A stretch of 64,000 bases of DNA from Sorex araneus. Its lineage: Eukaryota; Chordata; Mammalia; Eulipotyphla; Soricidae. The notes below the pieces were generated by a model. It made no database searches. It was not told the origin of the DNA and worked only from the letters and a program-made list of their open reading frames with translations. Location: NCBI RefSeq assembly GCF_027595985.1, contig NC_073304.1:45408637-45472636 (forward strand). The letters run 5' to 3'. Made by a program: the position numbers and the translations under genes. Shown here piece by piece: positions 45,116 through 58,100 of this stretch; positions within the stretch are counted from its first letter, which is position 1, and each line of letters starts with the position of its first letter.

Positions 45116-48100
45116 AGTTTGCCGACTTCTTCCCGGCACGGCCGACTTTTCTTCCCGGGCGTGCGGGCAGGAAACGAGGTCTTGGTCCCCGGCGGCTCCG
45201 GGGCGCCGTCCGTTTTCCAGGTCTTTGACTTGTTGGATTGCTTCGGGAGTCGAAAGCGCTTGGCGGCCGATGGAATCGATCACTTTGGAGGGACTGCATC
45301 TCGGAACTTTTCCCCTTCCTTTCTCCTTCCTAAGCCACCTTCAGTGGTGGCCCCCCGGGTAACTGGAGTTTGTCGAGGTCTTTTTAATTGGCTTCTGGAC
45401 CGTACTCGGAGACCTGCAGGGTTTTTTTTTTTTCTTTTTTCTTTTTAGGTCGGTTTTCTTTGGCTCACACCATGTAGCAGTCTTGGGAGCACATCTTTTC
45501 CTGGGAATCTTTGTAAGGGGCAAGGCTCCGTGAGTCAGGGGTTTTGTTTGGGGGCCACACCTGGCTAGGTGCAGGCTAACTCCTGGCTCTGTGCCCAGGC
45601 TAGTCACGCCCGACTCTGCTGGGGGCACTATCGGTGGTGCTGGGGAGCGAACCCGGGCCCGCCGCATCCAAGTCCGGCACCCAACCCGCTGTGCTAGCGC
45701 TCTGCTCTATCCCCCCATCGCTCTGAGTTCTGGTTAGAGATTTGGGGATTCCTGATTTTCCCCCGGGCATCAGAAACGTCCGGAGCCCTCTGAAAGTCGT
45801 CCTTCATTACAAATAGAGCTCCTTCTTTGCCTTGGTCCTGTGTAAAGTCAAGTGCTTTCTGGAATAATGGCTTCGAAGGGAGTGGGCATGGCCCCTCAGA
45901 TGTAAATCTTAAAGCAGGTTTCATCGTATGGTTCATTATATTGGGGGTGTGTAGGGGGGGAGGTAGGAAGACTGATTTAAATGGCATCAGTTTCTTGTGC
46001 CCCAAAAAAGGCTGTAGAGCAATATCACGAATCTTTGATCTTTTCCAAAGATCGTGCATCGTGATCATTATTTTAGACCCCGCCTGGGTGTGCATGCAGC
46101 GGGGAATGTTTCTGGGGGCTGGCCACCTGTGCTGGGAGGAGTGGCTCTCTTGAAATTCTGGTCAGCCACGCTCCCTTGAAGAGCATTCTGGGCTCTTCAT
46201 TTGTTGGCGAAAGAACAATAAAGTAGGTATTTGGGGATGCACACTAGCTCCACCTTAGTCAGCCTCTGACACTAAGATGTCTGGTTCCTTTTCTTCCCGC
46301 CTCAGAGGTGGATTTCAGTCACTTCTTGCTCTTTGTTTTCTGGGGTGGTGAGAATTCTTAGGGGAGAGAGTGCCTTGGGGTGGGTGACTTCCTTTACAGG
46401 TTTATTTTCTTTTTTGCATTGTGAAACAGGTGGTGTTTGCCTTAAGGAACACCCATAACGATGATTTTGTTTGAGCTCTGAAATGCAGGTGTTGCATGAA
46501 GCAGATCATTGAAATCCTGTGACAAGACTTAAACGATTTTTGTTTGCCCTCTGCAAATTTGTGAAAAGCTTTTAAGCTTCATAGTGCAGAGAGTTACTGT
46601 ATCCTTTCCAAGAAACAGTTCTAAATAAATACGGAATTTAAATTTTTCGGTTAATTACCAGCTCTTTGCTTTATTGCCTTGGCATTTGGAAATGTCAAGT
46701 TTGAAATTTTTTTAAAAAAAAAGAAGAAAGAAAAAAAAAATCGTGTTCCCCTCATTTCTTGGGTTGGTGCTGGTCATCAGTCCTCCTCCATTTCTCCATT
46801 TGAGTTTGGTGCAGATGGTCAGTCCTGGCAGTGTAGCTCTCACTCATGTGCCTGAGGCTGTGTGGACAGACCAATGCTGTGTGAGTAGCAGTGGTCTCAG
46901 AAGTTTGTTTGAAGGCTCATAATGTGGAGCTCGTCCCCTACAGCTGTGCATCAAATTTGAAGGTATCTGGGATGGAGTGGCCTGCTATCTTTAGGAATTT
47001 ATCTCTCTTGTTTATTCACTTCTGTAGTAAATTTTATGAATATCTCTTTCAAAGAGATGCAGGCACAGATTTGAAACTCTAGTTTAAAAATCTTAGAGAG
47101 GTTTTTGGAAAAGTTGCTTCTATCCTCCAGATAGAAACAGCCTCAGCGTCATAGTCATTAAAAGATTCCTTGAGGACAAGAGCATAGGCTGTGCATTCTT
47201 GGAGACCCCGGTTTCTTCTGAAGTGACCCCTGAGCACTGTGCTGGGTGTATGACCTTTTAGTACCTGCCAAATGTGGTCCCAGCATGGAAACTATAAATA
47301 TAAGACCCCTTGAAATTATCTGAAGAGAATGTTTAAACAGGAAATAGTTTTAAAACATGTTTTGGAGCCCAAGCCAGAGCACAATGGGTATGGCTCTTGC
47401 CTTGCACACAGCATACCTGGGAGTGATCCCCAGCATCCCCTGTGCTCCTCTGATCCCTCCCAGGAGTGATAGTGGAGCTCAGAACCAGGAGTAAAGGGTT
47501 AAACCTGAGCACCACCAGGTGTGGTCCCAAAACAGAAACATGCCCCCCTCCCCAATATATTTTGTTTTTGCCATTAAATTGTATATTTTATAGGTCGGTA
47601 ATTGTATTTCTGATCCCTGTGTTGAACTTTATTACTAAACGCAGTAGGGATGTATTGCAGCTAAGTAATTACTGCAAGTAATAAAAAGTTAGTGTCCTCA
47701 AAATTTGTTTTACTTTTGGGGGCCACACACAGTGTGCTCAGGTCTTCTGACTGCACAGAGGCATCACTCCTAGCTGGGGGGGGTGTTGAATCCGGTCAAT
47801 GTGTGCAGAGCAAGCTATTGCCCTTATCTTCTCTTTCCAGCCTCGTCCTCCCCCTACAAACATTGTGGACATTTAAAAAATACCTTATGAAATTGATAGG
47901 GAAATAAACCACCATATTAAAGGCTAGTTACTGCATTGGTTCCTGATGTTATTGAGTAACACTGTCTCACATACATGCAGCCCTCCAGCTGAAGGCAGAA
48001 TACTTCACTGCCCCCTGGGTGGCCAGTTGCAGCCACTAAAATAGCTTTCAATAATAGTTGGTGTCCTTGGCTTTTTACTTCGGCACCTCTGAGTTAATAT

Positions 48101-51100
48101 CACAAAGTGAGGCATCCCCCTATTTTGATTTTTAATACCTTCTGATTTTATTTTTTAAATTTTTGGGTCACATACCCGGTGGTGCTCAGGGCTTACTCCT
48201 GACTCTACACGTGGGGACCATTACTGGCAGACTCAGGGATCATAGTTAGGCTAGGGTTCGAGCTCCAGCTAGCCTGTTGGAACACAAGCCCCCTACCCAC
48301 TGTGCTATTGCTTCAGCACCTGACTAAAACATCCTTTTGATGTGAGATACTTCTTTAATCTCAGCCTGCTGCCTCATGAGGATCTGGCCTTCCCATGACT
48401 TGCCCTTCAGTTTGGTGATCAAATGAAATGACTGTCTTACAGTAGGAATAAGGACACAAGGGCCAGGTTGGTTTTTTACTCAGTGGCCTTTTTCTATCCT
48501 GCTCTTGCATTATTGTAGCACCATTGGGTGAATTTGAGTAAGATTCCTCTTGGCAGCAGGATTCAAATTATCTTTCTCCTAAATGGATGCAGAATCTGGT
48601 GATGAGGGTGTAAATAGTCCCATGGCATGGATGTTGGCTTGTTAGCAGAATGAACAGAATTGAACCCCATCTATTCTTCCTGCAGAGCAGTCTTGGCCCT
48701 GATGGGTAAGAATCCCTTTGCATTCCTCGGTTTTGAAGCCATTTGTTGCTGTTTCCAAATCAAGCCAGAACTCTGAAATGTTTGTTTGGGCATAGTGGGA
48801 ACAAATCAGTGAATTTATTTTAGTATCCCATCCAAGTTTGTCACAAGGGAAAGGCATGCCCAGGTGGTGAAAATCACTTCACCTGAGCAGGAGGCACAAA
48901 CCCATCTCCGAACGTTCTATACTAGGTGCTGTACGGAAGTGAGGCAGATGTGCAGTTACTGCTGCTCAAGCAAACCGATAGACGAGCTGACATCATTTTT
49001 TTAGGATAGAGAGGTTTGGGTAAATAGGTGTGGTATGGAGGAAGGGTCATTTCAAGAGAGAAAATATCTGGATTCAGGAAAAAATTAACGTTTCTCACTT
49101 TGCAAATGAAAATTGTTTATCACATTGATGTCTGGTCTTCTTAGTAATTATGACAACATTATTCGCATTATTTATTAGCACATCTTGACAAATGTGAGTA
49201 CATGCTGGCTTTTGTTAACTTTATCCAATTTTTATTGATGGGGGGGCCGGTTTATGTTTGTTTTTATTCACATGAGAAGCCCTAACTGTTTTAATTTCAT
49301 TTTAGATTATAGCATTTGATGAGCTGAAGACTGATTACAAGAATCCTATAGACCAGTGTAATACCCTGAATCCTGTAAGTTGTAAAATAGGACTTTTCTT
49401 TAGGTTTTTACATTGTTTTTGTTTTTATCTTGATATATTTTGAAAATAGCCAGTATTCTTTGCATGACGTAACTGTACTTTTAGGCAGAGTTAAAAAAAA
49501 CAACAATATTCCTTTCCCTGTCATGCTTGACTATTCTATTATTAATCTGCTGGTGATCTTGTCAGCTGTCAATACTAACATTCTTCCAATCTGCTTTTTA
49601 CATTGTCGGCCAAAGACAGTTGAAAAGGTCAAAAAGATTAAAAGAGTCAAAATTGCATTAAAGGTGTGTACTGCTTTTTAGTTTAATGTTATCTTCATTT
49701 CATGGGGAGGGTCAGGGCATTTGTATCTGTAATGTTCTGTCCAGTGTGCTCACTCACGTGCCTGTTGAGGTTTATGATTGTGTGAAATTTCATATCTTAT
49801 GCAAATGTTGCTTGCTGGTCCAGTCAAGTAGGGAAAGCTGTTAAATGCTTATGCATTAAAATGAATGTTAATAGCCATAAGCACATCTGTATGAAATTTT
49901 TGGGTGCAGTGTTGGAAACATTGGCTGCCTAATGTGGCATTAACATATGATGAGGTTATCCCCAGGTTGTATCTTAATTCTGAGGTAGTGTATAAGCAGG
50001 AGTCTCAGGTCACATTGAGTTTTCTCTCTGGTCATTCTAGTCCACAGTGCATTAATGGACTCTTTCAGTTGATGTTTATTCAAAGTCCTTTGGGTGGATA
50101 GCTCTGCTGTTAGACTCTGGAATATTGGAGCAATGCTCACCTTTGTACTCAGGCTGCCAGGATTTTGTAGATAACAATTTGTATATAAATACCTTCATAG
50201 TTATTTCTAGTAAATATCCCCTCTAGGTTTCTGAAACAGATCCTATCTTACACCAAGTTGTGAGCTCTGGCAGCTTTAGATAAAATGGGGCTCTTACTAG
50301 ACTGAGTTTTACGTGCTTCATTTACTTTTCTCATTTAGAAAGGTTCTCTTGTAGCCTGTTGGTTTGATTTTTGCTTCATTGGTCAGAAACTGAAAGTTAG
50401 TTTGTGAGAAATTGGTAAGTCCTCAAGGAATAAGATGCTGTCATTCATCTTAAAAAAATTAGTTATGTAAAATGGTGATGTGTTAGTATACTGGAGGGGT
50501 TTGGTTTGGAAGATAATCTATAAGGTTAGTTTGCTGCTTTATCATTGTTTTCTATATGAGTATGAATTATGAAATTGATTTCTGGTTTGTCTTTAAAGAA
50601 TGTTTGCAGCAAGACTTTTTTAAATTGTGCCTAAATGAAAAAAAAATCAGCTAAATAGCTCTTTCTCTGCTTGTATTAAGCAAAATAGAGCTGAATCTGC
50701 TGTCTCATTGTAGGATAATGTTCATTATCAAACATCCTAACCAATAATTGAAACTAATTGTTACTATGAAATTAAGAAACTGAAATTTCCCCTTTGACAT
50801 TGCTTATTAATGGTAATCTGTCTTCTTTGACCTTTGATTACTTCAGATAACTGAATGATGAGAATAATAACAGTTGAGTTTTGATGAGGGCTTTCTTGGT
50901 TATCAGGTTCTGTGCTGAGTATATTTACCTGGGTTTCTTCATTCAATTCTCACAACACTCTTCAGGGTTAGGTACATGGTTATTTGTATGAATAGAAGAA
51001 TAAACTGATAGACTTAGGAAGATTAAATTAGTACTTTCCCCAGTGTTACAGCTAAACTATAGCTAGAATTTGAATGCAGACAACCTGATTTTTTAGTTAC

Positions 51101-52086
51101 ATGTCTTGTAGTTTCCTAATATATTGTAAATTTAAGATGGATTAATTTCAACATCTAATGTGAGATGTGTGATGCCTAGTTTTTCTTGATTTAAGAATTT
51201 TCTTACTTAGACATGTGCTTGGGACGTGCTAATGTTGCAGCTGATTGGAAGGAAGTTTTTCTAACAATGCAGGCTGCATTTTGGATAGGGTGCCGATAAT
51301 TGGCTTAGCAGTGCATCTGACAGTTTTCCCTATTTAAAATTTGTTTTAAGAATTCTGCCAAAGTATGGGGGAACACAAATATTTTTTAAAATGTAAATCT
51401 TAATGATTTGCATGTTTAAATACTAACATTTCAGCCATATTTGCATGAGGAGTTTTTTTCTGGATACCAGTTTTTGTGTAAACATTGGTTCTTTGTGGAA
51501 CAATTTTTGTGACACGTAAGGGGACATTTCTTCATTAAACAATGATCAGAGAGCTTTGGTTCTTATGAGAGATGCTGAATAAAAGTTTCTGTACTATTTT
51601 TGAGGAAAAGGGGAGGAAGGATATTGCATTTGTTAAAAAAGAACTGGTAGAATGACAGGTTACCCGTATTACCATTCTTATTAAATGAATTGCTGAAGAC
51701 TAGAAGGGACTGCTTTTCAAGCTTGTTCTTATCCTATACATTATACTTGTAAGTGTAAGATTAAAACTTGGCAGTTTGTATTATTAGATATCATATCAGC
51801 TTGAAAAGGACTGAAGTAGGCTTTTATTTCAAAGAAAAGCCCTATAACTTAATGTGGTTTTAAGAGCAGTTCTAGTGGAGTATTAAGTAGTTCTAATGAT
51901 GGAGATCCCAGTAAAATGTGTATCTTGATTAGTCCTGGTTGAGTAATGATTGAGTTTCAAAGACTTCCTGTGGACATTATTTTGCTTAGAGATTGTGGAT
52001 GTTTTACTTTGATCCTAAATAATTATGCTGGCTTAAATGTTCATGTTATTTATAAGTTTATATGTATGTGTGTATATATATGCACA

Positions 52087-52117
<31 letters not shown>

Positions 52118-55100
52118 TTTTTGGTTTTTTTGGGTCACACCCAGCGATGCACAAGGGGTTACTCCTGGCTCATGCACTCAGGAATTACTCCTGGCGGGGC
52201 TCGGGGGACCATATGGGATGCTGGGAATCGAACCCGGGTCGGCCGCGTGCAAGGTAAACGCCCTACCCGCTGTGCTATTGCTCCAGCCCCTGCACATATA
52301 TTTTTAATATACATATAAATATATGCCAAGATTATCTTTTGATTTTTATTATATTGTATAAGTATGGAAAATATCTTCGTGGTATAACTTAGTTGGTTTT
52401 ACTGGGATTTCATTTAAAATAGCATTTATTAAATGCTTCAGTCTTCAATTTTAAATTGAAGACAGTAGATTGGAAGTTTTAGAACATGGGCTTGAATAAA
52501 TAGAATACTGTTTCTAGAAATCATGGCTTTTCCTTAGGAAAGATTTGATAATGTTGAATGACTTTATCATTTTAATTTGGTATGATATAAATGTTTGAGA
52601 AACTGGTTTTGAAGCTGTGCCTTGTAGGAAGTCCTTTGGCTGAAAGTTGAATTTATATTTTTATTTAGTAAAGTAAATTATACTTAAGTAGAATAAGAAA
52701 GAATTTAAAATCAAGCATGAACTCTTGGTCATTTTTATAAAAAAGTATTTTGCTTGAATTTCCATTTAGCACTCTGCTATCAAAAGATTTATTTTGTTTT
52801 TTTAAGTTTTGAGCCTCTGCTGGTTCGCTGTGTTTATTAGCCTTTTATTGGATAGTAGGCTTAAAAAAAACAGGGAGGCCATGTAAGAATGGAGCTTAGG
52901 ACTTGTTTAGTACTTTTTTTCCCTCCTACATTGCAGAAAACACCTTGTTTGCATCTACGCATAGTAGTGTTCTTTCCCCCTGACTGTGCTGAAATTACTG
53001 ACTGTTGGCTTTTTATTGAAAATTACTTTTGTGATAGTGTGATGTGGTTTGCAAATATATGTAACATTCCTGGTTTCTGTTAAAGGCTTAAAAACACCAA
53101 TGTGTACATACCAACAAAGGGGAGTTTTGTGATGTTTTTTAAAAAATAAATCATGTTGCATGTGATCAGATACTTCATTTTTGTACTTTTTATCATTGTG
53201 AGAATGGTGGGAAGAAGGTTTTCTAGGTGATCAGCAAAATAACTGAATAGTCTGGGTGGTAACTTTGTATCATTGCTTTTATGAATTTCTGCTTTGAATT
53301 TTAAGTTATATTTAATTCGCTCAGTGCAAGCTATAGCCTTTGGTCAGTTTTCTTATAATCTAAGTTTTGGTAAAAAGTTGAACATGAAAATAAAACTCAT
53401 TTATCTCTGATTCTAAGAATCTTTTTTTTTTTTATTATGAAAACTTGGTTGCCACCGACTTTCCAAATTAGCAATTGACTTTATCCCAAGCAAGGCATTT
53501 TCATAATGGACTTGTGTTTTCCTTCCAGCTCGTACTGCCAGAGTACCTCATCCATGCTTTCTTCTGTGTCATGTTTCTTTGTGCAGCAGAGTGGCTGACA
53601 CTGGCTCTCAATATGCCCCTCTTGGCATATCACATTTGGAGGTAATATTTAGATCTGCTTCTAATACGTTTCCTAGTTACAGCTTAATCATATGTTTGAT
53701 ACAGTTACTACCTGCAAGTCACCAAAATTAAACTGGAAAAGTTGAGTGGCATTAATTTTCAAAAGTCATGTCAATGAATGGTAACTGTTGTGATGTCTCT
53801 TATGATGTTTAGTATCCTTTAAGGATTTTTTTTTAAAGGGGCTCTAACTTATTTCCTACAGTATGTGCAAGGTGGAAACATCCAGCTCATCCCTGTGCAT
53901 GTCTGTGTACCCCTGTGAAACCACTGCAACTCCCCAACTCAGCTGGCCCCAGGAGCCCCTGGGTCCCTCTTAGTCAATCACCCCCATACCTCTTAGGGAC
54001 TTCTGACTGCTATCAACTTGCATTTGTTTTGCCTGTTTGGACTTCCTATAAATCAAAACCTGCACAGTAAAGTAGGCAGAATTTAAAAATACCAGGGGCA
54101 GGAGAGAGAGGACAGCAGGTGAGGCTCTTGCTTTGCACTGCATCGACCCTGTTTGATCCCTGCTACCGTGTGTGGTTCCCCAAACCCTGCCAGGAGTGAT
54201 CCTTGCATGCAGCACTAAGAGTAAGCTCTGTCTGGCCACTGCCAGGTTGACCCCAAATCTCCCATACCTCCTAAATAATAAAAATACTGGCATACTGAGG
54301 TAGCTGATGGTGAGAATGTAAAATGACACTGAAATGTAGAACATTATTTGGTCATATCTTAATAGAAATACCTGTCCCATATGTTACAGCTCTTCTAGTT
54401 CTCACAATCTATGAAGATTTCTACACAGATATTCATCTGTTTATTCATAGCACCAAATTGGAATGAAGCCAAATATACAAGGCCTGCATAAACCAAACAT
54501 AATAAAACCTAACGGTGGGAAATAATTCAGTATTCAAATGGAACAGATTATAAAACATTAATGTCAAAATCAGGGTGCTGAGTGAAAGAAACTGTACACT
54601 GTAGAATTCATACTTACTTTATAGAAAAATCTTCAGGGCCAGAGAGTACTGGGTGTGGCCCGGAAAAACAAAAAGTAAAAATGGAAGAAAAATTCTGGGG
54701 GTGTGCTTTTTTGGGTCATACCCAGTGATGCTCAGGGGTTACTCCAGGTTCTGCAGTCAGAAATTTCTTCTGGCAGTGCTTGAGGGACCATACAGGGTGC
54801 TGAGGATGGAACCTGGGTCAGCCACATGCAAGGCAAATGCCCTGCCCCCCCCAAATCTTTTAAAATGGAAACCAACTGGTGCCAAAGAGAAAGTACGGCT
54901 GTCAAGGCTCTTGGTTTGCACATTCCTGATTTGATCCCTTGCATTGTGTTTGGTCCCCCAGCACCTCCAAAAGTAATCCCTGAGCATTGCTGCATGAGCT
55001 GTTTCCCTCTCCTATACTGCTCCCTGCCTTCACACACAAAACAGAAGCAGAAGGATACTAATCAAAACAGTTGGTGGTTCCCCATGGGCCAGGAGATACA

Positions 55101-58100
55101 GGAGGTAGGCCTCCGGTAGGAAATGGTGAAGCTTACAAATGACAAGGTAATTTCTTTTTGAAAAAAAATGATTTTATTTTAAATTTTTGAGTCATACCTG
55201 GCAGTACTCTGGGAACTGTGCAGTGCTTGGGATTGAACTCATGTGCAAAGCAGGCACGGTGTGGCTACCTCCCACCCCTGGAGGATGATACTTCCTTAGG
55301 TTGGTGGTTTCACAGTGATATACATTTGACACAGCCCATCAGAACCTATGCTTTAAATGCATGAATTATTGTAAATAAATTACGCCTGAATAAAGTTGGT
55401 ATCAAAATTGAAAAACCCAACAGGATGTTTGCCTGACTTCTTTTTCCATATTTATGGTTTTAGATTTGTTTGTTGTAGGTGGGGAATGTGGCTCAGTGGT
55501 TGAGCTCTTGCTGTGTGTGTGGCCCTGGGTTCAGTCCCAGCGTTACAAAAACAAGACAGTCTAAAACTAAGTTGGTTACTTATCAAGATGTTAGTATTTA
55601 ATAGCTTTTAAAAGTTTGTTTAGAATGTTTAAAATAGATATGGGCTGAGCAATAGTACAGCGGGTAGGGTGTTTGCCTTGCATGCACCTGACCCGGGTTA
55701 GATTCCTCCGTCCCTCTCGGAGAGCCCGGCAAGCTACCGAGAGTATCACACCTGCACGGCAGAGCCTGGCAAGCTACCCGTGGTGTATTCGATATGTCAA
55801 AACAGTAACAACAAGTCTTACAGTGGAGACGTTACTGGTGCCCGCTCGAGCAAATCGATGAGCAACAGGATGACAGTGATACAGTGAAAATAGGTATGTC
55901 CAAATCTCATTGCCCTTGATTTTAGGAAACATATTGAAAAAGTGTTATTCAGTGAGAATGAGAAAGAAAAAGTTGTAATGAGTGTAAATATGGGTATTTG
56001 GAATTCTGTGAATCTGAAATTATGTCAGAATAACAAGTTAAAAAGGCTATACTCATAATTCCCTTTCAGGTATTTATTTCTGTTAGAGATAAAATGTAAC
56101 TTGCTTCACTGCCCCTATCATTTATGGACTCCAGTTTTAGCTGTCTGCCCTTGTATTGTGGGGGTCCCACCCAGGAGTGCCTTGGCTTGAACTCTGGATC
56201 TCATTTATTTGTGATTCGAGTTGGTAGAGGCATGTGCTCTCTACTACTTGAATCACATCCTGGGCCCAGGGCTCCAGTTTTTAAAATTAAGCTGGGAAGA
56301 GAAAAGAATTCACCCTAGGACTAATGTGTGCTTCCTTATGGGGACCATCTTGCATAGTAACAAATGTCATCGAGGAAGAAACCCTCCTTCTCATCCTGTT
56401 GGTCTGCTTCCCTTTCTAAGCGTCTAATAATCTGTGTTTATTGCAGGTATATGAGTAGGCCGGTGATGAGTGGCCCAGGACTCTATGACCCAACAACCAT
56501 CATGAATGCAGATATTCTAGCATATTGTCAGAAAGAAGGATGGTGCAAATTAGCTTTTTACCTTCTAGCATTTTTTTACTACCTATACGGGTAAGTTTTG
56601 AAGAAAAAAAAGAGAAAAGTATAATTTCACTTGTAGGCATTGTGGTGCTAACACCTGGAGAATTACTCTTTGTTACTGATAACTGCACCCCAGAAAATTT
56701 CCATGGCTTGCTATAGTTGCACTGGACTTGTCAAGGTGCAGTTGGAGGCAGGAATTTGGTTGGGGATTCCATTTCCTCCATGTTCAGGTACTTGGTCAGT
56801 GAAGTACCATCCTCATTCTCTATGGCCCATTGATGGCACTGGTTGAGCCTGCAAAATGCTTTTTGGCTTGGCTTCAGTGCCTGTCTGGAGATTGTGTTTA
56901 ATTTTTTTAAAATCATTCCTTCATAAACTGCTTGTGCTGCTCTTATTTTCTGGTTTGCTTCCTCCAGATGAAACGAAGGAAGAGAGCAGCTGAGACGAAG
57001 GAAGAGAGCAGCTCTATTTATAGGATGGTGCAATTTTGCTATTTCTCCCGTTAGTATAAACCAGGATAGATTCCTGTCACTGTTCCTCTGGGCCTTAGCA
57101 TTGTTGATGTGTGGTGCCCTGTGTATTGTAGATTGTCATAATAGTATGTATCCCTCACCCCTGCCTAGTAGATGCCCACAGCTCTACCCCATATTCAACA
57201 GCCAGAAAACCTCTGGACACTGTCAAGTGCCCGCTAAAGTAGAATTGAGCTCCACTGAGAAACAGCTTGGGCTGGATATCGGTGGAGCAAAATGGTTGCT
57301 AATTAAAATTTGAGAAGGATACTGTTAGGGTTGGAATAACTTTCTTTTGAGCTTACAAGTACTGTTTTCATTATTTATTTGGATTCTGTTCAATCAAAGA
57401 GGGCTTTTCCCCTGATTTTCAAAATGTGAGGAAAATGATATGTATGAGAGGAAATAATTGTAGGCTGGAGTAATAGAATAGCAGGTAGGGCATTTGCAAA
57501 AAGGGGGAAATAATTTTAATGAGTAGCTTCCATTCTTTCTCTTTTCCGTTACTAGTTGGTTTATTACATTTTTACTGCATATTCCCTTTCTCTTTATACC
57601 AATAGGAGGAAGAAATGAGTGAAGTGTTACACTAAAATTTAGGGAAAGTCTTCATTTTAGAGGTTATAATTGTAAAAATAAGTCTCCTTTACTGCATTTA
57701 TAGATTTATAGATGGTGTTTGTACCTGAAAGAGAGCACGTAATTCTGAAAAGAGAAATTCTATGTCATTCTAATTTCTTTTTAATTTTCGCTTTTTTCAA
57801 CTGGTGACAAGTATCTGAAGTAGTGCTGACATACAGTTGGTATTTGTAACGGGCCTGTTGAAAAAACAGATGGTTTGCCTCTATAAGACATAGACATGTG
57901 TACTTGTGGGGACTTGTTCTCCAGGACATGGGCCCCTGGGATGTGTTTAACTTGCCTGGTGAATGTGCTCACCTTTTCGCTTTGTGTTTTTATTTCAACT
58001 TAGAAGTTTTTCTCTGCCTTTCTCATGGTGCTTTTTCTGCCAACTTGGCCTCAGCAGTCCGTTAGCCTAAGTCCAAGGGTTGGCGATTGTTTTTTATTTC

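Larger units (their letters stand above)
44450..45260 (+). promoter_or_regulatory. CNIH1: CNIH1 CpG-island promoter
   Basis: Very GC- and CpG-rich block spanning the 5' UTR, exon 1 and the start of intron 1. It has GC boxes and GCGCAGGCGCG-like motifs and no TATA box. Broad initiation is expected. Confidence 0.87.
44823..49305 (+). other. CNIH1: CNIH1 intron 1
   Basis: GTGAGT to TTTTAG. The 5' part is CpG island. Then unique sequence with four SINEs (45541-45705, 47366-47545, 47710-47845, 48160-48322). No other gene signal seen. Confidence 0.9.
49375..53528 (+). other. CNIH1: CNIH1 intron 2
   Basis: GTAAGT to TTCCAG. Mainly unique AT-rich sequence. It holds a MIR (50888-51105) and one young SINE with a TA repeat beside it (52075-52290). 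Confidence 0.9.
54276..55412 (+). mobile_element. Old L1 3' end broken by SINEs
   Basis: GGTGAGAATGTAAAATGACAC, ATTCATAGCACCAAATTGG and GTGCTGAGTGAAAGAAAC at 54276-54636, then after SINEs CACAGTGATATACATTTGAC, GTAAATAAATTACGCCTGAA and TAAAGTTGGT at 55286-55412. The pieces are in L1 order. Confidence 0.75.
53642..56446 (+). other. CNIH1: CNIH1 intron 3, repeat-rich
   Basis: GTAATA to TTGCAG. Most of it is a broken L1 (54276-55412) with SINEs inside, then an ID-like repeat, a long-form SINE and an old SINE. Confidence 0.88.

Noticed and set aside
44526-45362. Several long overlapping frames on both strands, up to 265 codons
   Set aside because: They lie in the CNIH1 CpG island, where GC richness suppresses stop codons. 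Only the 27-codon CNIH1 exon 1 has protein-level support.
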